DNA of 64,000 bases, taken from NCBI RefSeq assembly GCF_008802355.1, contig NZ_VZRA01000001.1, positions 1,358,525 through 1,422,524 of the forward strand, read 5' to 3'. This document shows, piece by piece, positions 1-9,134 of this stretch; position 1 is the first letter of the stretch, and every line of letters starts with the position of its first letter. The notes beneath the pieces were generated by a model, which worked only from the letters and a program-made list of their open reading frames with translations, made no database searches and was not told the origin of the DNA. The stretch is from Oryzomonas sagensis. Its GTDB lineage: Bacteria; Desulfobacterota; Desulfuromonadia; Geobacterales; Pseudopelobacteraceae. The position numbers were made by a program, and so were the translations under genes.

Positions 1-657
1 CGTCACGCCGAGCAGTTCTATCTCGAAGACCAGCGCTGCGTTGGCCGGAATGGGGCCGGCACCCCGTTCACCGTAGGCGGTTGCCGCCGGACAGACCAGT
101 TTGGCCTTGCCGCCCGTTTTCATCATCTGCACCCCTTCGGTCCAGCAGGCGATTACCCCGCTGAGGGGAAACTCGGCAGGCTCGCCGCGTTTGTAGGAAC
201 TGTCGAACTCCGTCCCGTCGATCAGCGTGCCGCGATAATGTACCTTGACCTTGTCGCTGGCTGCCGGGGAAACGCCATTACCTTCCTTCAAGGGCTGGTA
301 GACTATGCCCGTCTTGGTCGTGACCGCTCCCTTTTCCTTGGCCGCCTTGGCGAGGAATTCCTGAGCTGCGGCAGCCTGCTTCTCTCCCAGGGCGTTGCGG
401 CGTGCGGTGGCCAGTTCCTGGGTCTTCTTCTGATAGACATTCACATCCACGAGGGGTTTTGCCCCGGTGATGCCGTCCGCCAGCCCCTGCTTCACCAGAT
501 CGAGTTCTGCCGGGGTGAGGTTGAATACGGACAGTTGGCGGGCGACAATGAGGCCAATGGCATACATGGTCTTTTGTTCTTCGGTTTGCGGAGCTTCGGC
601 AGCAAAAGCCGGGAGAGCAATCAGGGTGACAAGTACGGCCAAGAATAATCTGCGCAT
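1..657 (-). CDS. FKBP-type peptidyl-prolyl isomerase, C-terminus cut off by window edge
   Basis: Read on the minus strand from ATG at 657, the frame stays open for 219 codons to base 1, so the stop lies outside the window. It starts with a signal peptide (MRRLFLAVLVTLIALPAFA), so the protein is exported. A helical stretch of about 100 residues follows, of the kind found at the N-terminus of Mip/FkpA proteins and used for dimerisation. The FKBP fold then begins with VKVHYRGTLIDGTEFDSSY and continues through GVQMMKTGGKAKLVCP and AYGERGAGPIPANAALVFEI, where the Tyr-Gly and aromatic/aliphatic active-site residues are typical. The expected role is proline isomerisation during folding of periplasmic proteins. 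Only a few C-terminal residues should be missing. Confidence 0.93.
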   Translation of the reverse strand, partial: MRRLFLAVLVTLIALPAFAAEAPQTEEQKTMYAIGLIVARQLSVFNLTPAELDLVKQGLADGITGAKPLVDVNVYQKKTQELATARRNALGEKQAAAAQEFLAKAAKEKGAVTTKTGIVYQPLKEGNGVSPAASDKVKVHYRGTLIDGTEFDSSYKRGEPAEFPLSGVIACWTEGVQMMKTGGKAKLVCPAATAYGERGAGPIPANAALVFEIELLGVT

Positions 658-1066
658 GTTTTTCCTTTCGACGCTCGTGGATTTAAAGAAATTACATCTT
701 AGCAGAATTGACGGCTGAGACAACAAATAGATGCACTCCGGCGCGCTCTTGGGCAAAACCGTAATTCTCATGGGATGTGACCGTGGCGGGGGTGTTCACC
801 TTTCTTGCTTTTTTCGGCTGTCGACTATATGATTCCCCCACTGCGTATACGAAACGAGGGTCCCCTTCTCCTCTGGTGGAGCAACAAGCGCCGCGCCGCA
901 AGGATTAGTGGGAGCAGAGCTGCGGAGGTCTGCCGATAAGGCCGCCCGTAAGGAGCCGGGCGCCACCGGTCGGCGCACGGAACCAGACGTTGTGTGATGT
1001 CGCCAGTTGCAGAAGGTGCAATACCATATGGCCGGCTTTGATCGGCCTGCTCCCAAGGATTGATGA
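658..1066. other. Intergenic region between divergent genes, no gene seen
   Basis: About 400 bases separate the FKBP gene (leftward) from the HDOD gene (rightward). Short frames exist on both strands but none looks like a protein or has a convincing ribosome binding site. Promoters for both genes should lie here. I could not assign a -35/-10 pair with confidence. Confidence 0.5.
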
Positions 1067-1912
1067 ATGCCTATTTCGCTGACGATCCGGCGGCTTCTGT
1101 CGATACAGCCTGTTGATCTGCCGGTCTTCCATCCCATAGCCCTCAAACTGATCCATCTGCTCTCCGATTGCAATTTCACCATCGATGAACTGGCGAGCAC
1201 CGCCAACGACGACCAGGCCCTTGCCGGCCAGATCCTGAATATGGCGAATTCGTCCAGTTACAGTGGGCGGGTCAAGGTGGAAACGATCAAGGATGCCCTT
1301 ATCCGGCTGGGGGCGCATCACGTTTCCAACTTGGCCATGGCGGCCTCCCAGGCGGCGCTCCACGCCTCGCACAACGGTACGGTCAATGCCATCATGCAGG
1401 AGTTGTGGCTCCACTCCCACGGCTGCGCCGTCGGCTGCCGCTGGGTGGCCATGAACACCGGTCACCGCGGCTTGGCGGAGCAGGCCTATCTGGCGGGTTT
1501 GCTCCACGATGTGGGCAAGTTGTATCTGATCAAGGCCCTGGAGCGGATAACCAACACAGGGGTTGCCCTGGCCGCGCTGGAGCGGGAGCTGTTGTTGGAA
1601 ATTTTCGGCGAATTGCATGTGGAACAGGGAACCCGCCTGATGGAGCATTGGAGCATGCCCGCCGTCTACCGTGCTGCCGTTGACAAACATTCCGGCGAGC
1701 ATTTTGATCCCGATGATATGGTTCTTGTTATTGTCCGGCTTGTGAACGCGGCTACCAGAACCTGCGGCTTAAGTCTGGGCGCCGGACCGGACCGGCCGCT
1801 TGTGGAATTCCCCGAGGCGGCCCGGCTCGGCATGAGCGAACAGCAGTTTACAGAGCTTGGGAAGGTGCTGGAAGCGTCCCGCAGTGTGTCTTTCCTGCCT
1901 GCTCCGGCATGA
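1067..1912 (+). CDS. HDOD domain protein
   Basis: A 281-residue protein consisting almost entirely of an HDOD domain, an HD-related output/regulatory fold common in Geobacter-type bacteria and usually tied to signalling. Visible marks are the N-terminal segment with PVFHPIALKLIHLL, the stretch NDDQALAGQILNMANSSSYS typical of the family, and the HD-like motif AGLLHDVGKLYL near residue 150. No receiver or GGDEF domain is attached. It stands alone, with a 50-base gap before the next gene on the same strand. HDOD proteins often lack demonstrated enzymatic activity, so I assign a signalling role only by family. Confidence 0.85.
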   Translation: MPISLTIRRLLSIQPVDLPVFHPIALKLIHLLSDCNFTIDELASTANDDQALAGQILNMANSSSYSGRVKVETIKDALIRLGAHHVSNLAMAASQAALHASHNGTVNAIMQELWLHSHGCAVGCRWVAMNTGHRGLAEQAYLAGLLHDVGKLYLIKALERITNTGVALAALERELLLEIFGELHVEQGTRLMEHWSMPAVYRAAVDKHSGEHFDPDDMVLVIVRLVNAATRTCGLSLGAGPDRPLVEFPEAARLGMSEQQFTELGKVLEASRSVSFLPAPA

Positions 1913-1962
1913 TGTGCCGGCAGCTGCATCGGCGATTTCCCGCTCTTTCGGAGTAAGGTGCC

Positions 1963-2634
1963 ATGACGAAAAATCTGAAAACGGCGTGCCTTCTGGCGCT
2001 TGTTGTTGTCTGCGTGACATGGCGGGAAGCCTACCCGTTCTGCTTCGATGAGGCCGGAGAGATGTATGGCATCAACCCCTTGGTCCTGAGGGCCATTGCC
2101 AAGGTCGAGTCGAATTTCGTGCCTGAAACGATCAACAAAAACAGTAACGGCACCTTCGACATCGGGTTGATGCAGATCAACACCATCTGGAAACCGGTGC
2201 TCGGCGAGGCGCGATGGAACTATCTCGGAGATGCCTGCTACAATACGAAGACCGGCGCATGGATACTGGCCGGCTGCATCAGCAAATACGGCTATAACTG
2301 GAAGGCCATCGGTTGCTACAACAGCCGGACGCCGGAAAAAAGCGAAGTCTATGCCAAGAAGGTCTTCAGCCATTTAAAACAGCTGGAACATCATAAAGAA
2401 GCCCAGCCCGTGGACAACAAGATGAAGGCGGTCATGCTGGACCAGATAAACGGTCTGGTCGAATCCGCACAGCAGGGCCGGGGGGAGAAAAAGGTCGTCA
2501 AGTTCGTCCCCTATGTGCGCGTGTCCCGCCAGACCCTGCGCAAACCACCGCCCCTTCCTCCCCGGGAGGCGGGGCCGCAGCCGCTCTCCGGCAATGACCT
2601 GCCGAAGCCCCTCCCTTCTCCCGCAGCCAACTAG
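1963..2634 (+). CDS. Lytic transglycosylase, SLT domain (IagB/VirB1-like)
   Basis: A 223-residue exported protein. After an N-terminal signal segment (residues 1-25) the SLT lysozyme-like domain begins with FDEAGEMYGINPLVLRAIAKV. The catalytic glutamate is in KVESNF, and the family motifs GLMQIN and CYNSR follow. This is the short IagB/VirB1 type that locally opens peptidoglycan, often for secretion or pilus assemblies, although no such genes are adjacent here. The last 50 residues are proline-rich and probably disordered. The start at 1963 follows GGAGTAAGG-like sequence. Confidence 0.9.
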   Translation: MTKNLKTACLLALVVVCVTWREAYPFCFDEAGEMYGINPLVLRAIAKVESNFVPETINKNSNGTFDIGLMQINTIWKPVLGEARWNYLGDACYNTKTGAWILAGCISKYGYNWKAIGCYNSRTPEKSEVYAKKVFSHLKQLEHHKEAQPVDNKMKAVMLDQINGLVESAQQGRGEKKVVKFVPYVRVSRQTLRKPPPLPPREAGPQPLSGNDLPKPLPSPAAN

Positions 2635-2729
2635 TGTTGCGCGCTTCCCCTTGGTTGTAGCCTTGATTGATGGTATGGTGCTGCCGATCCCTTTCCTGCA
2701 AGCCGAAACGCCATGGAGAACCACTCACG

Positions 2730-3719
2730 ATGCCTGAAAGCCCCCATCCTTTCCAGACCCTTATCCCCGGCTTCATCATGGATGCCGTCGAGAGCCAGGG
2801 GTTTCGTTGCGATTGCCGCACCCTTGCCCTGAACAGTTACGAGAACCGCGTGTACCAGGTCGGCATCGAGGAGGGGCTGCCCCTGATCGCCAAGTTCTAC
2901 CGCCCCGGCCGCTGGAGCGACGAGCAGATCGTCGAAGAACACCGCTTCTGCTTCGAGTTGGCCGAACATGAACTGCCGGTGGTGGCCCCCTGGACCAATG
3001 CCGCCGGCGAGAGCCTCTTTCGCCACGCCGGGTTCCGTTTCGCCCTCTACCCGCGCCAGGGAGGGCATGCCCCGGAGTTCGACAATCTGGACAACCTGCT
3101 GATCCTGGGCCGTATGTTGGGCAGAATCCATCTCATAGGCGCCGTGCAGCCGTTTGCCTCCCGGCCGACCTTGGACAGCCGGAGTTTCGGCCATGCCAGC
3201 GTCGAGCTGATCCGGGAGCGCTTTATCCCGGAGGAGTACCGGGCAAGCTACACCGCCGTGACCGACCAATTGCTGGCGGCTGTGGACGGTATCCTGGCCG
3301 AGGCCGGGCCGATCCGTTACCTCCGCTCCCATGGCGACTGCCACAGCGGCAACATCCTGTGGCGCGACAATGCCCCTCACTTCGTGGATTTCGATGATGC
3401 GCGCATGGCCCCGGCGGTTCAGGACCTCTGGATGATGCTCTCCGGTGACCGCCAGCGGCGGAGCGCCCAATTGGAAGTGTTGCTGGAGGGGTACAACGAA
3501 TTCTTCGACTTCAATCCGGCGGAGCTGCGCCTGGTCGAGGCCCTGCGCGCCCTGCGCATGCTCCATTACAGCGCCTGGCTCGCCAACCGCTGGGAAGACC
3601 CGATCTTTCCCGCCACGTTCCCCTGGTTCAACACCGTCCGCTACTGGGGAGAGCACATCCTCGACCTGCGCGAGCAGCTGGCCGCCCTCGGGGAACCGCC
3701 GCTGGAACTGGTGGGATAG
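2730..3719 (+). CDS. srkA: SrkA/RdoA-like serine/threonine protein kinase
   Basis: A 329-residue kinase of the aminoglycoside-phosphotransferase fold, matching the YihE/RdoA/SrkA family, which in Enterobacteria protects against stress-induced death. The nucleotide-binding lysine is in the segment LIAKFYRPGRW, the catalytic loop is HGDCHSGNILW with Asp and Asn, and the metal-binding segment is HFVDFDDARMAPAVQDLW. The downstream ATG at 2730 is preferred because it follows CCACTCACG and aligns with the usual family start. An upstream in-frame start would add 21 residues without similarity. A hairpin terminator follows the gene. Confidence 0.88.
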   Translation: MPESPHPFQTLIPGFIMDAVESQGFRCDCRTLALNSYENRVYQVGIEEGLPLIAKFYRPGRWSDEQIVEEHRFCFELAEHELPVVAPWTNAAGESLFRHAGFRFALYPRQGGHAPEFDNLDNLLILGRMLGRIHLIGAVQPFASRPTLDSRSFGHASVELIRERFIPEEYRASYTAVTDQLLAAVDGILAEAGPIRYLRSHGDCHSGNILWRDNAPHFVDFDDARMAPAVQDLWMMLSGDRQRRSAQLEVLLEGYNEFFDFNPAELRLVEALRALRMLHYSAWLANRWEDPIFPATFPWFNTVRYWGEHILDLREQLAALGEPPLELVG

Positions 3720-3785
3720 GGGATGGCAGCGCGGTTGGGGGCCTTCCGGCCGGCGGCGCTCTTCCAATTCATGCAGGAAAGAAAA

Positions 3786-3815
3786 AAGGGGCTCGTGGGA
3801 GCCCCTTGATTTTAG
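3786..3815 (+). terminator. Intrinsic terminator after srkA-like gene
   Basis: A stem AAGGGGCTC / GAGCCCCTT with a four-base loop is followed by GATTTT. It lies between convergent genes and may serve both directions, because an A-run precedes the stem. Confidence 0.75.
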
Positions 3816-3854
3816 CAATTAGTCTTGTGTAACTGATTGTTTTAACTCGTCGAG

Positions 3855-4295
3855 CTACCCGCAGCGGAGCAGTTTTTTCCCGTCCTGGAACAGGACCTGC
3901 ATCTTGTTGGGCGTAACCATGACCTTGACGACGCCGAGGCCGAACACGGGGTGAGCCACCAGGCTGTTCACGCGGAACTTGCCATTCATATCGTACGGGA
4001 GCGCGCGTCCCGGCTCCATGGCCGGGCTGAGGGATTCCCACTCTTCCCGCTCGGCGGCTCCCGGGTCCTTCCGCGCTTTGCGGGGGGCAGCGGCTGCCGC
4101 TGTCCTGGTTGTCCTTGCCGCCGGTTCCTTGGTTGTCTTCTCGCCACGGTAATTATGCATCCCGCGGCAGGTATTGCACTCGACCCTGATGATCTTGTCC
4201 CCGACCATGGCGACAATGGTATGATTGAGCACTGCCCGGCAGCGCGTGCAGCGCGCCTCGATACAGTCCCCTGCCGCTAATTTTTTGGTTGCCAT
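3855..4295 (-). CDS. Zinc-ribbon protein with C-terminal HPxFGxG motif
   Basis: A 146-residue protein with three visible parts. The N-terminus carries two CxxC pairs (CTRC near residue 16 and CNTC near residue 41) that would bind one zinc ion. A middle segment is rich in Lys, Arg and Ala and is probably disordered. The C-terminus contains VAHPVFGLGVVKV followed by a short beta stretch ending in GKKLLRCG, a pattern seen in small nucleic-acid-binding modules such as the tail of UvrD-like helicases and DUF3553. A role in nucleic acid binding is inferred only. It is a single gene read toward srkA. Confidence 0.7.
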   Translation of the reverse strand: MATKKLAAGDCIEARCTRCRAVLNHTIVAMVGDKIIRVECNTCRGMHNYRGEKTTKEPAARTTRTAAAAAPRKARKDPGAAEREEWESLSPAMEPGRALPYDMNGKFRVNSLVAHPVFGLGVVKVMVTPNKMQVLFQDGKKLLRCG

Positions 4296-4705
4296 GCTGC
4301 TCTCCCGTATTCCCGACTATTAAATTTTCTGCATTCATCACAATAAAAAAACTCCGGACTGCTCCGGAGCATTATGTGGCGACGCACGTGACACGGTCTG
4401 CACCGTGATGGTATCGTCCACGGATGTTCCAGCGTACCAGCTTTCCTGGGGTGCTGTCAAACAAAACAGGCCCCGCCGGACCTGCCGCCCCGGCGGACGC
4501 CGTGCCGCCGCTCAGACATCCCCTTGAAATACGACAAGAAACAGCGCTGCGCACCGTTTCTTTGCTGCCTCCGGCGGGGAGTGGGCTGCCAAATGCGCGC
4601 CCGTCGGTTGCGGCCCTCACTGATTTGTGATACTACTTCCTAAACGCCTCGTTTCTCCGGAAGAACCGGGGGGACCGATATTCCGAAGCAAGGAGCCGTA
4701 TAATC
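4296..4705. other. Intergenic region upstream of folD
   Basis: About 410 bases without a convincing gene. It contains a hairpin CTCCGGA / TCCGGAG near 4350 and GC-rich stem-capable sequence around 4470-4580. I looked for a ZTP or THF riboswitch ahead of folD and did not find the conserved cores. A promoter for folD should lie in the last 150 bases. Confidence 0.45.
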
Positions 4706-5578
4706 ATGGAACTGCTGGACGGTAAGAAGTGCGCTGAGAGCCTGGTGGCCGATATTTCCCGGAAGGTCGCCGGTTATATCGGTTCCGGCCTGCGCAAGCC
4801 GCATATGACCATCATCCTGGTCGGCACGCACGCCCCCAGCGAATCCTATGTCAAATCCAAGATCGCCTCCTGCGGGAGAGCCGGGTTCGAGGGGAACCTG
4901 ATCCGCCTGCCGGAAACGGTCACGGAACAGGAGCTGTTGGCGAAGATCAATGGTATCAACAACGACCCGAGCACCGACGGCGTGATCGTCCAACTGCCGC
5001 TCCCCTCCCATATCAACGAGCAGAACGTCATCAATGCCATCGCCCCGGAAAAGGACATCGACGGCTTCCACCCCACCAACTTCGGCCGCATGGCCCTCGG
5101 CCAGAAGGCCTTTCGCCCGGCGACCGCCTACGGCATCTGCAAGTTGTTGCAGTTCTACGATATACCGATCAGGGGGAAACACTGCGTCGTCATCGGCCGC
5201 TCGAACATCGTCGGCAAGCCGATCTCCATCATGCTGGCCAATGATTTCGATATCGGCAATGCCACCGTCACCCTGACCCATATCGAAACCCCGCGGCCGC
5301 TCCTGCTGGACGAGACGCGCCGGGCCGATATCGTGATCGTGGCGGTGGGCATCCCCGGCTTTGTCAGCGAGGACATGGTCAAGGAGGGGGTGGTGCTGAT
5401 CGATGTGGGCATCAACCGGCTGGAGAACGGCAAGCTGGTGGGGGATGTGGATTTCGCTGCGGTCGCCCCCAAGTGCTCCTGGATCACCCCGGTGCCGGGC
5501 GGTGTCGGTCGTATGACCGTGGCGGCCCTGATGATCAACACCCTGATGGCCTACGAGAACAATTTCAATTTGACCTGA
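4706..5578 (+). CDS. folD: Bifunctional methylenetetrahydrofolate dehydrogenase / cyclohydrolase
   Basis: A 290-residue cytosolic enzyme interconverting 5,10-methylene-THF, 5,10-methenyl-THF and 10-formyl-THF. Family signatures are clear: [15 protein letters not shown] with the catalytic Tyr and Lys, [10 protein letters not shown], the NADP-site segment GRSNIVGKP, and [15 protein letters not shown] near the C-terminus. Length is normal for FolD. The start at 4706 follows AAGGAGCCG. It is followed after 54 bases by the oxidase cluster on the same strand, but there is no functional link that I can see. Confidence 0.97.
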   Translation: MELLDGKKCAESLVADISRKVAGYIGSGLRKPHMTIILVGTHAPSESYVKSKIASCGRAGFEGNLIRLPETVTEQELLAKINGINNDPSTDGVIVQLPLPSHINEQNVINAIAPEKDIDGFHPTNFGRMALGQKAFRPATAYGICKLLQFYDIPIRGKHCVVIGRSNIVGKPISIMLANDFDIGNATVTLTHIETPRPLLLDETRRADIVIVAVGIPGFVSEDMVKEGVVLIDVGINRLENGKLVGDVDFAAVAPKCSWITPVPGGVGRMTVAALMINTLMAYENNFNLT

Positions 5579-5631
5579 GGCCAAGGCAACGGGCCGCGAC
5601 ATGGCGCTGGAACCGACGGGTGGATACTATT

Positions 5632-6513
5632 ATGGCATGTTTGAGTGGCACAACGGCTCGGATGGCTCGCTGCGGGGCGGCAATGCTGCTCGCGGTGCTC
5701 ATGCTGTGCCCCTGCAGGGCCGGTGCCCACAGCGAAGAAGCCTCTCAAAAACACCAGGCCGGCGATCCCTTCCCGGAAGAAGGGGGGGCGGCGGTCGGGG
5801 TCGATGAGCGGTTGGGTGCCAAAATCCCCCTGGACGCAACCTTTCGCGACGAGGCGGGGAGGACGGTCCGCTTGCGGGACCTGATCACCGGGCCGACCAT
5901 CATTCTCCCGGTGTACTACAGCTGCGCCAATGTGTGCAACTACCTGCAAGGGGGGCTGGCGCGGGTCCTGCCGACCCTGAAGAACAGACCGGCGACCGAA
6001 TACCGCGTCATTTCCTTCAGCTTCGACGAGAGCGAAACGCCGCAACTCGCCGCCCGCTACAAGCGCATGTACCTGACCTCCATGAATGTCCCCTTTCCCG
6101 AGGACGGCTGGCGCTTTCTCACCGGCGACGCCGCAAGCATCCGGCGCGTGACCGCTGCCGCCGGGTATCGTTTCCAACGCCGGGGGCGGGACTTCATCCA
6201 TCCGGTGACGACCCTGGTGGTCGCCGGGGACGGCACCATCGTCCGGTATCTGTACGGCACGACCTTCCTGGCCAAGGATGTGTCCCTGGCCCTGCTGGAG
6301 GCGCGGGAGGGGAAGGCGGGGGCCTCCATCCGCAAGGTGATGGAGTTCTGCTTCAGCTTCGATCCCACGGGCAAGACCTATGTCTTCAACCTGCTGCGGG
6401 TGAGCGCCACGGTGGTGATCCTCTGCGCCGGGGGCTTCCTGGCCTTTTTGCTGCTGGGCGGGGCAACGCGAAGAAAACCGGGCACCCTTGCCGACAAGAA
6501 GGAGCAGGATTAA
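5632..6513 (+). CDS. SCO1/SenC/PrrC-type copper chaperone with C-terminal membrane anchor
   Basis: A thioredoxin-fold protein of the Sco family that delivers copper to the CuA site of cytochrome oxidase. The copper ligands are visible as YSCANVCNYL (C-x3-C) and the histidine in GRDFIHPVTTLVV. An N-terminal signal peptide and a C-terminal hydrophobic helix (about residues 255-275) would tether it outside the inner membrane. It is the first gene of the oxidase cluster, 100 bases before ctaD. The start is uncertain: ATG at 5632 gives the signal peptide a short leader, and ATG at 5665 is also possible. The copper-site residues are intact, so it should be functional. Confidence 0.88.
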   Translation: MACLSGTTARMARCGAAMLLAVLMLCPCRAGAHSEEASQKHQAGDPFPEEGGAAVGVDERLGAKIPLDATFRDEAGRTVRLRDLITGPTIILPVYYSCANVCNYLQGGLARVLPTLKNRPATEYRVISFSFDESETPQLAARYKRMYLTSMNVPFPEDGWRFLTGDAASIRRVTAAAGYRFQRRGRDFIHPVTTLVVAGDGTIVRYLYGTTFLAKDVSLALLEAREGKAGASIRKVMEFCFSFDPTGKTYVFNLLRVSATVVILCAGGFLAFLLLGGATRRKPGTLADKKEQD

Positions 6514-6615
6514 CAGGATACCGGCCGGAGCCTACCCCGTTTTTTCCGTTATCCCGCGCGGTGACGATTTTACCGTTCACCGCGAACATCGTTCTTCACC
6601 TTTCCGGGAGGTTTG

Positions 6616-8228
6616 ATGACCACCGTTCAGCCTACGCAGCCAAGTTTCTGGAACGATACCGGCAGGAGCGGCCTCGCAGCCTGGATATTCTCCACCGACC
6701 ATAAGCGGATCGGACTGCTCTATTTCTACTCCACCTTCGGTTTCTTCCTGGTGGGGGTCCTGCTGGGGCTCTTGCTCAGGATCGAGCTGATGGCGCCGGG
6801 GCGCACCATCATGGGGCCCCAGACCTACAATGCCCTCTTTACCGTGCATGGCGTGGTGATGATCTTCCTCTTCATCATCCCCGGTTTCCAGGGCTCCTTC
6901 GGCAACCTGGTCATGCCGATCCAGATCGGCGCCCGCGACGTGGCGTTCCCCCGCCTGAACCTGTTCTCCTGGTGGCTCTACATCATGGGTGCCGTGATCA
7001 TCCTCGCCTCGCTCTTCACCGGCGGCGGTCCGCCCGACACCGGCTGGACCTTCTATGTCCCCTTCAGCTCCCGCACCGGCACCAACGTCTCCCTGGCGGT
7101 GTTCGGGGTCTTCGTGGTCGGCTTCTCGTCGATCCTGACCGGTCTCAACTTCATCACCACCATCCACCGCCTGCGGGCCGAGGGGATGACCTGGGGCAGG
7201 CTCCCCCTGTTCGTCTGGTCCCTGTACGCCACGGCCTGGGTGCAGATATTGGCCACGCCGATCCTGGCCATCACCCTGGTGCTGGTCATGGCCGAGCGGC
7301 TCCTGGGCACCGGCCTGTTCGATCCCGGCCGGGGGGGCGACCCGGTCATGTACCAGCATCTGTTCTGGATCTATTCCCACCCGGCGGTCTACATCATGAT
7401 CCTGCCCGGCATGGGGGTGATCTCGGACGTGATCCCGGTCTTCTCCCGCAAGCCGATCTTCGGCTACAAGATGATCGCCTTTTCCAGCATCGCCATCGCG
7501 GCCTTCGGCTCCCTGGTCTGGGGACACCACATGTTCACCAGCGGCATGAGCGACACCGCCATCCTGGTCTTCTCGTTTCTGACCTTCATCGTCGCCATCC
7601 CCTCCGCCATCAAGGTATTCAACTGGGTGTCCACCCTCTACAAGGGCTCCATCTCCCTGGACGCGCCCATGCTGTTCGCCCTTTCCTTTATCCTGCTCTT
7701 CTCCATCGGCGGCTTGAGCGGCCTGATCCTGGGGGCGGCCGCCACCGACGTCCACGTGCACGACACCCATTTCGTGGTGGGGCATTTTCATTACGTGATC
7801 TTCGGCGGCGCCGGTTTCGCCTTCTTTGCTGCCATGCACTACTGGCTGCCCAAGTTCTACGGCCGCCGCTATGCCGAAAAACCGGCCATCGTGGCCTGGG
7901 CGCTCATGTTCGTCGGGTTCAACGTCATGTACTTCACCATGCAGGTGCTCGGCATGAAGGGGATGCCGCGACGCTACTACGATTACCTGCCCGAGTTCGC
8001 CACCCTCAACCTGGTGGCCACCGTCGGCAGTTGGATTCTGGCGGCCGGACTGATCGTCATGCTGGTGAATCTGTTCCGCGGCCTGTTCCGGGGAGAGCCG
8101 TTCACGGGCAATCCCTGGGGGGGGGCGACCCTGGAGTGGACGACCGCCACGCCGCCCCCCACGGAAAACTTCGAAGAGGAGCCGGTCGTCACCCACGGCC
8201 CCTACGACTTCAGGGGGACCGGTATCCC

Positions 8229-8232
<4 letters not shown>
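6616..8232 (+). CDS. ctaD: Cytochrome c oxidase subunit I, A2 type
   Basis: A 538-residue polytopic haem-copper oxidase subunit that binds haem a and the haem a3-CuB site. Ligand motifs are present: TVHGVVMIF (haem a His), WIYSHPAVYIMILPGMG (CuB His and the cross-linked Tyr), WGHHMFTSG (CuB His pair) and HFVVGHFHYV (haem a3 and a). The segment has YSHPAV in place of the GHPEV glutamate, which defines the A2 class of D-channel. The start follows GGGAGGTTTG. The gene overlaps ctaE by four bases (ATGA), so the two are co-translated. Confidence 0.97.
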
Positions 8233-8825
<593 letters not shown>

Positions 8826-8834
8826 GAGTCCCGC

Positions 8835-9125
8835 ATGACGTCCGACACGAGTGCCCATCATATCGTAGGTTACGGCAAGCTGGCGCAGGTCTGGCTGGCC
8901 CTGTTGGCCCTGACCGCCCTGACCGTTCTGATCACCCGTGTCGAACTGGGCGGCTACAAGGTGCTGGGGGCGCTGACCATCGCCTGCCTCAAGTCGGGGC
9001 TCGTGATCGCATTCTTCATGCACATGAAGTACGAGGGGCGGCTCTTGCGCTGGCTTTTGTTCGTGGCCCTGGTGACCCTGGCCATCTTCATAGGCTTTAC
9101 CTTCTTCGACGTGCTCTACCGCTGA
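8835..9125 (+). CDS. ctaF: Cytochrome c oxidase subunit IV (CtaF-like)
   Basis: A 96-residue protein with three predicted membrane helices, matching the prokaryotic cytochrome c oxidase subunit IV family. Family-like features are the segment GYKVLGALTIACLKSGLVIAF and the following FMHMKYEGRLLRWL. It is a small accessory subunit needed for assembly or stability rather than catalysis. It sits between ctaE and coxB with 9-base spacing on each side. Confidence 0.9.
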   Translation: MTSDTSAHHIVGYGKLAQVWLALLALTALTVLITRVELGGYKVLGALTIACLKSGLVIAFFMHMKYEGRLLRWLLFVALVTLAIFIGFTFFDVLYR

Positions 9126-9134
9126 GGAGCTACC

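Noticed and set aside
932-939. Perfect FliA -10 box GCCGATAA upstream of the HDOD gene
   Set aside because: No matching TAAAGTTT -35 box is found 11 bases upstream, so it is probably chance.
4296-4705. Possible ZTP or THF riboswitch ahead of folD
   Set aside because: None of the conserved cores of those classes could be found; only generic GC-rich stems are present.
6577-8196. 539-codon minus-strand frame opposite ctaD
   Set aside because: It mirrors ctaD exactly, has low-complexity acidic sequence and no start signal.
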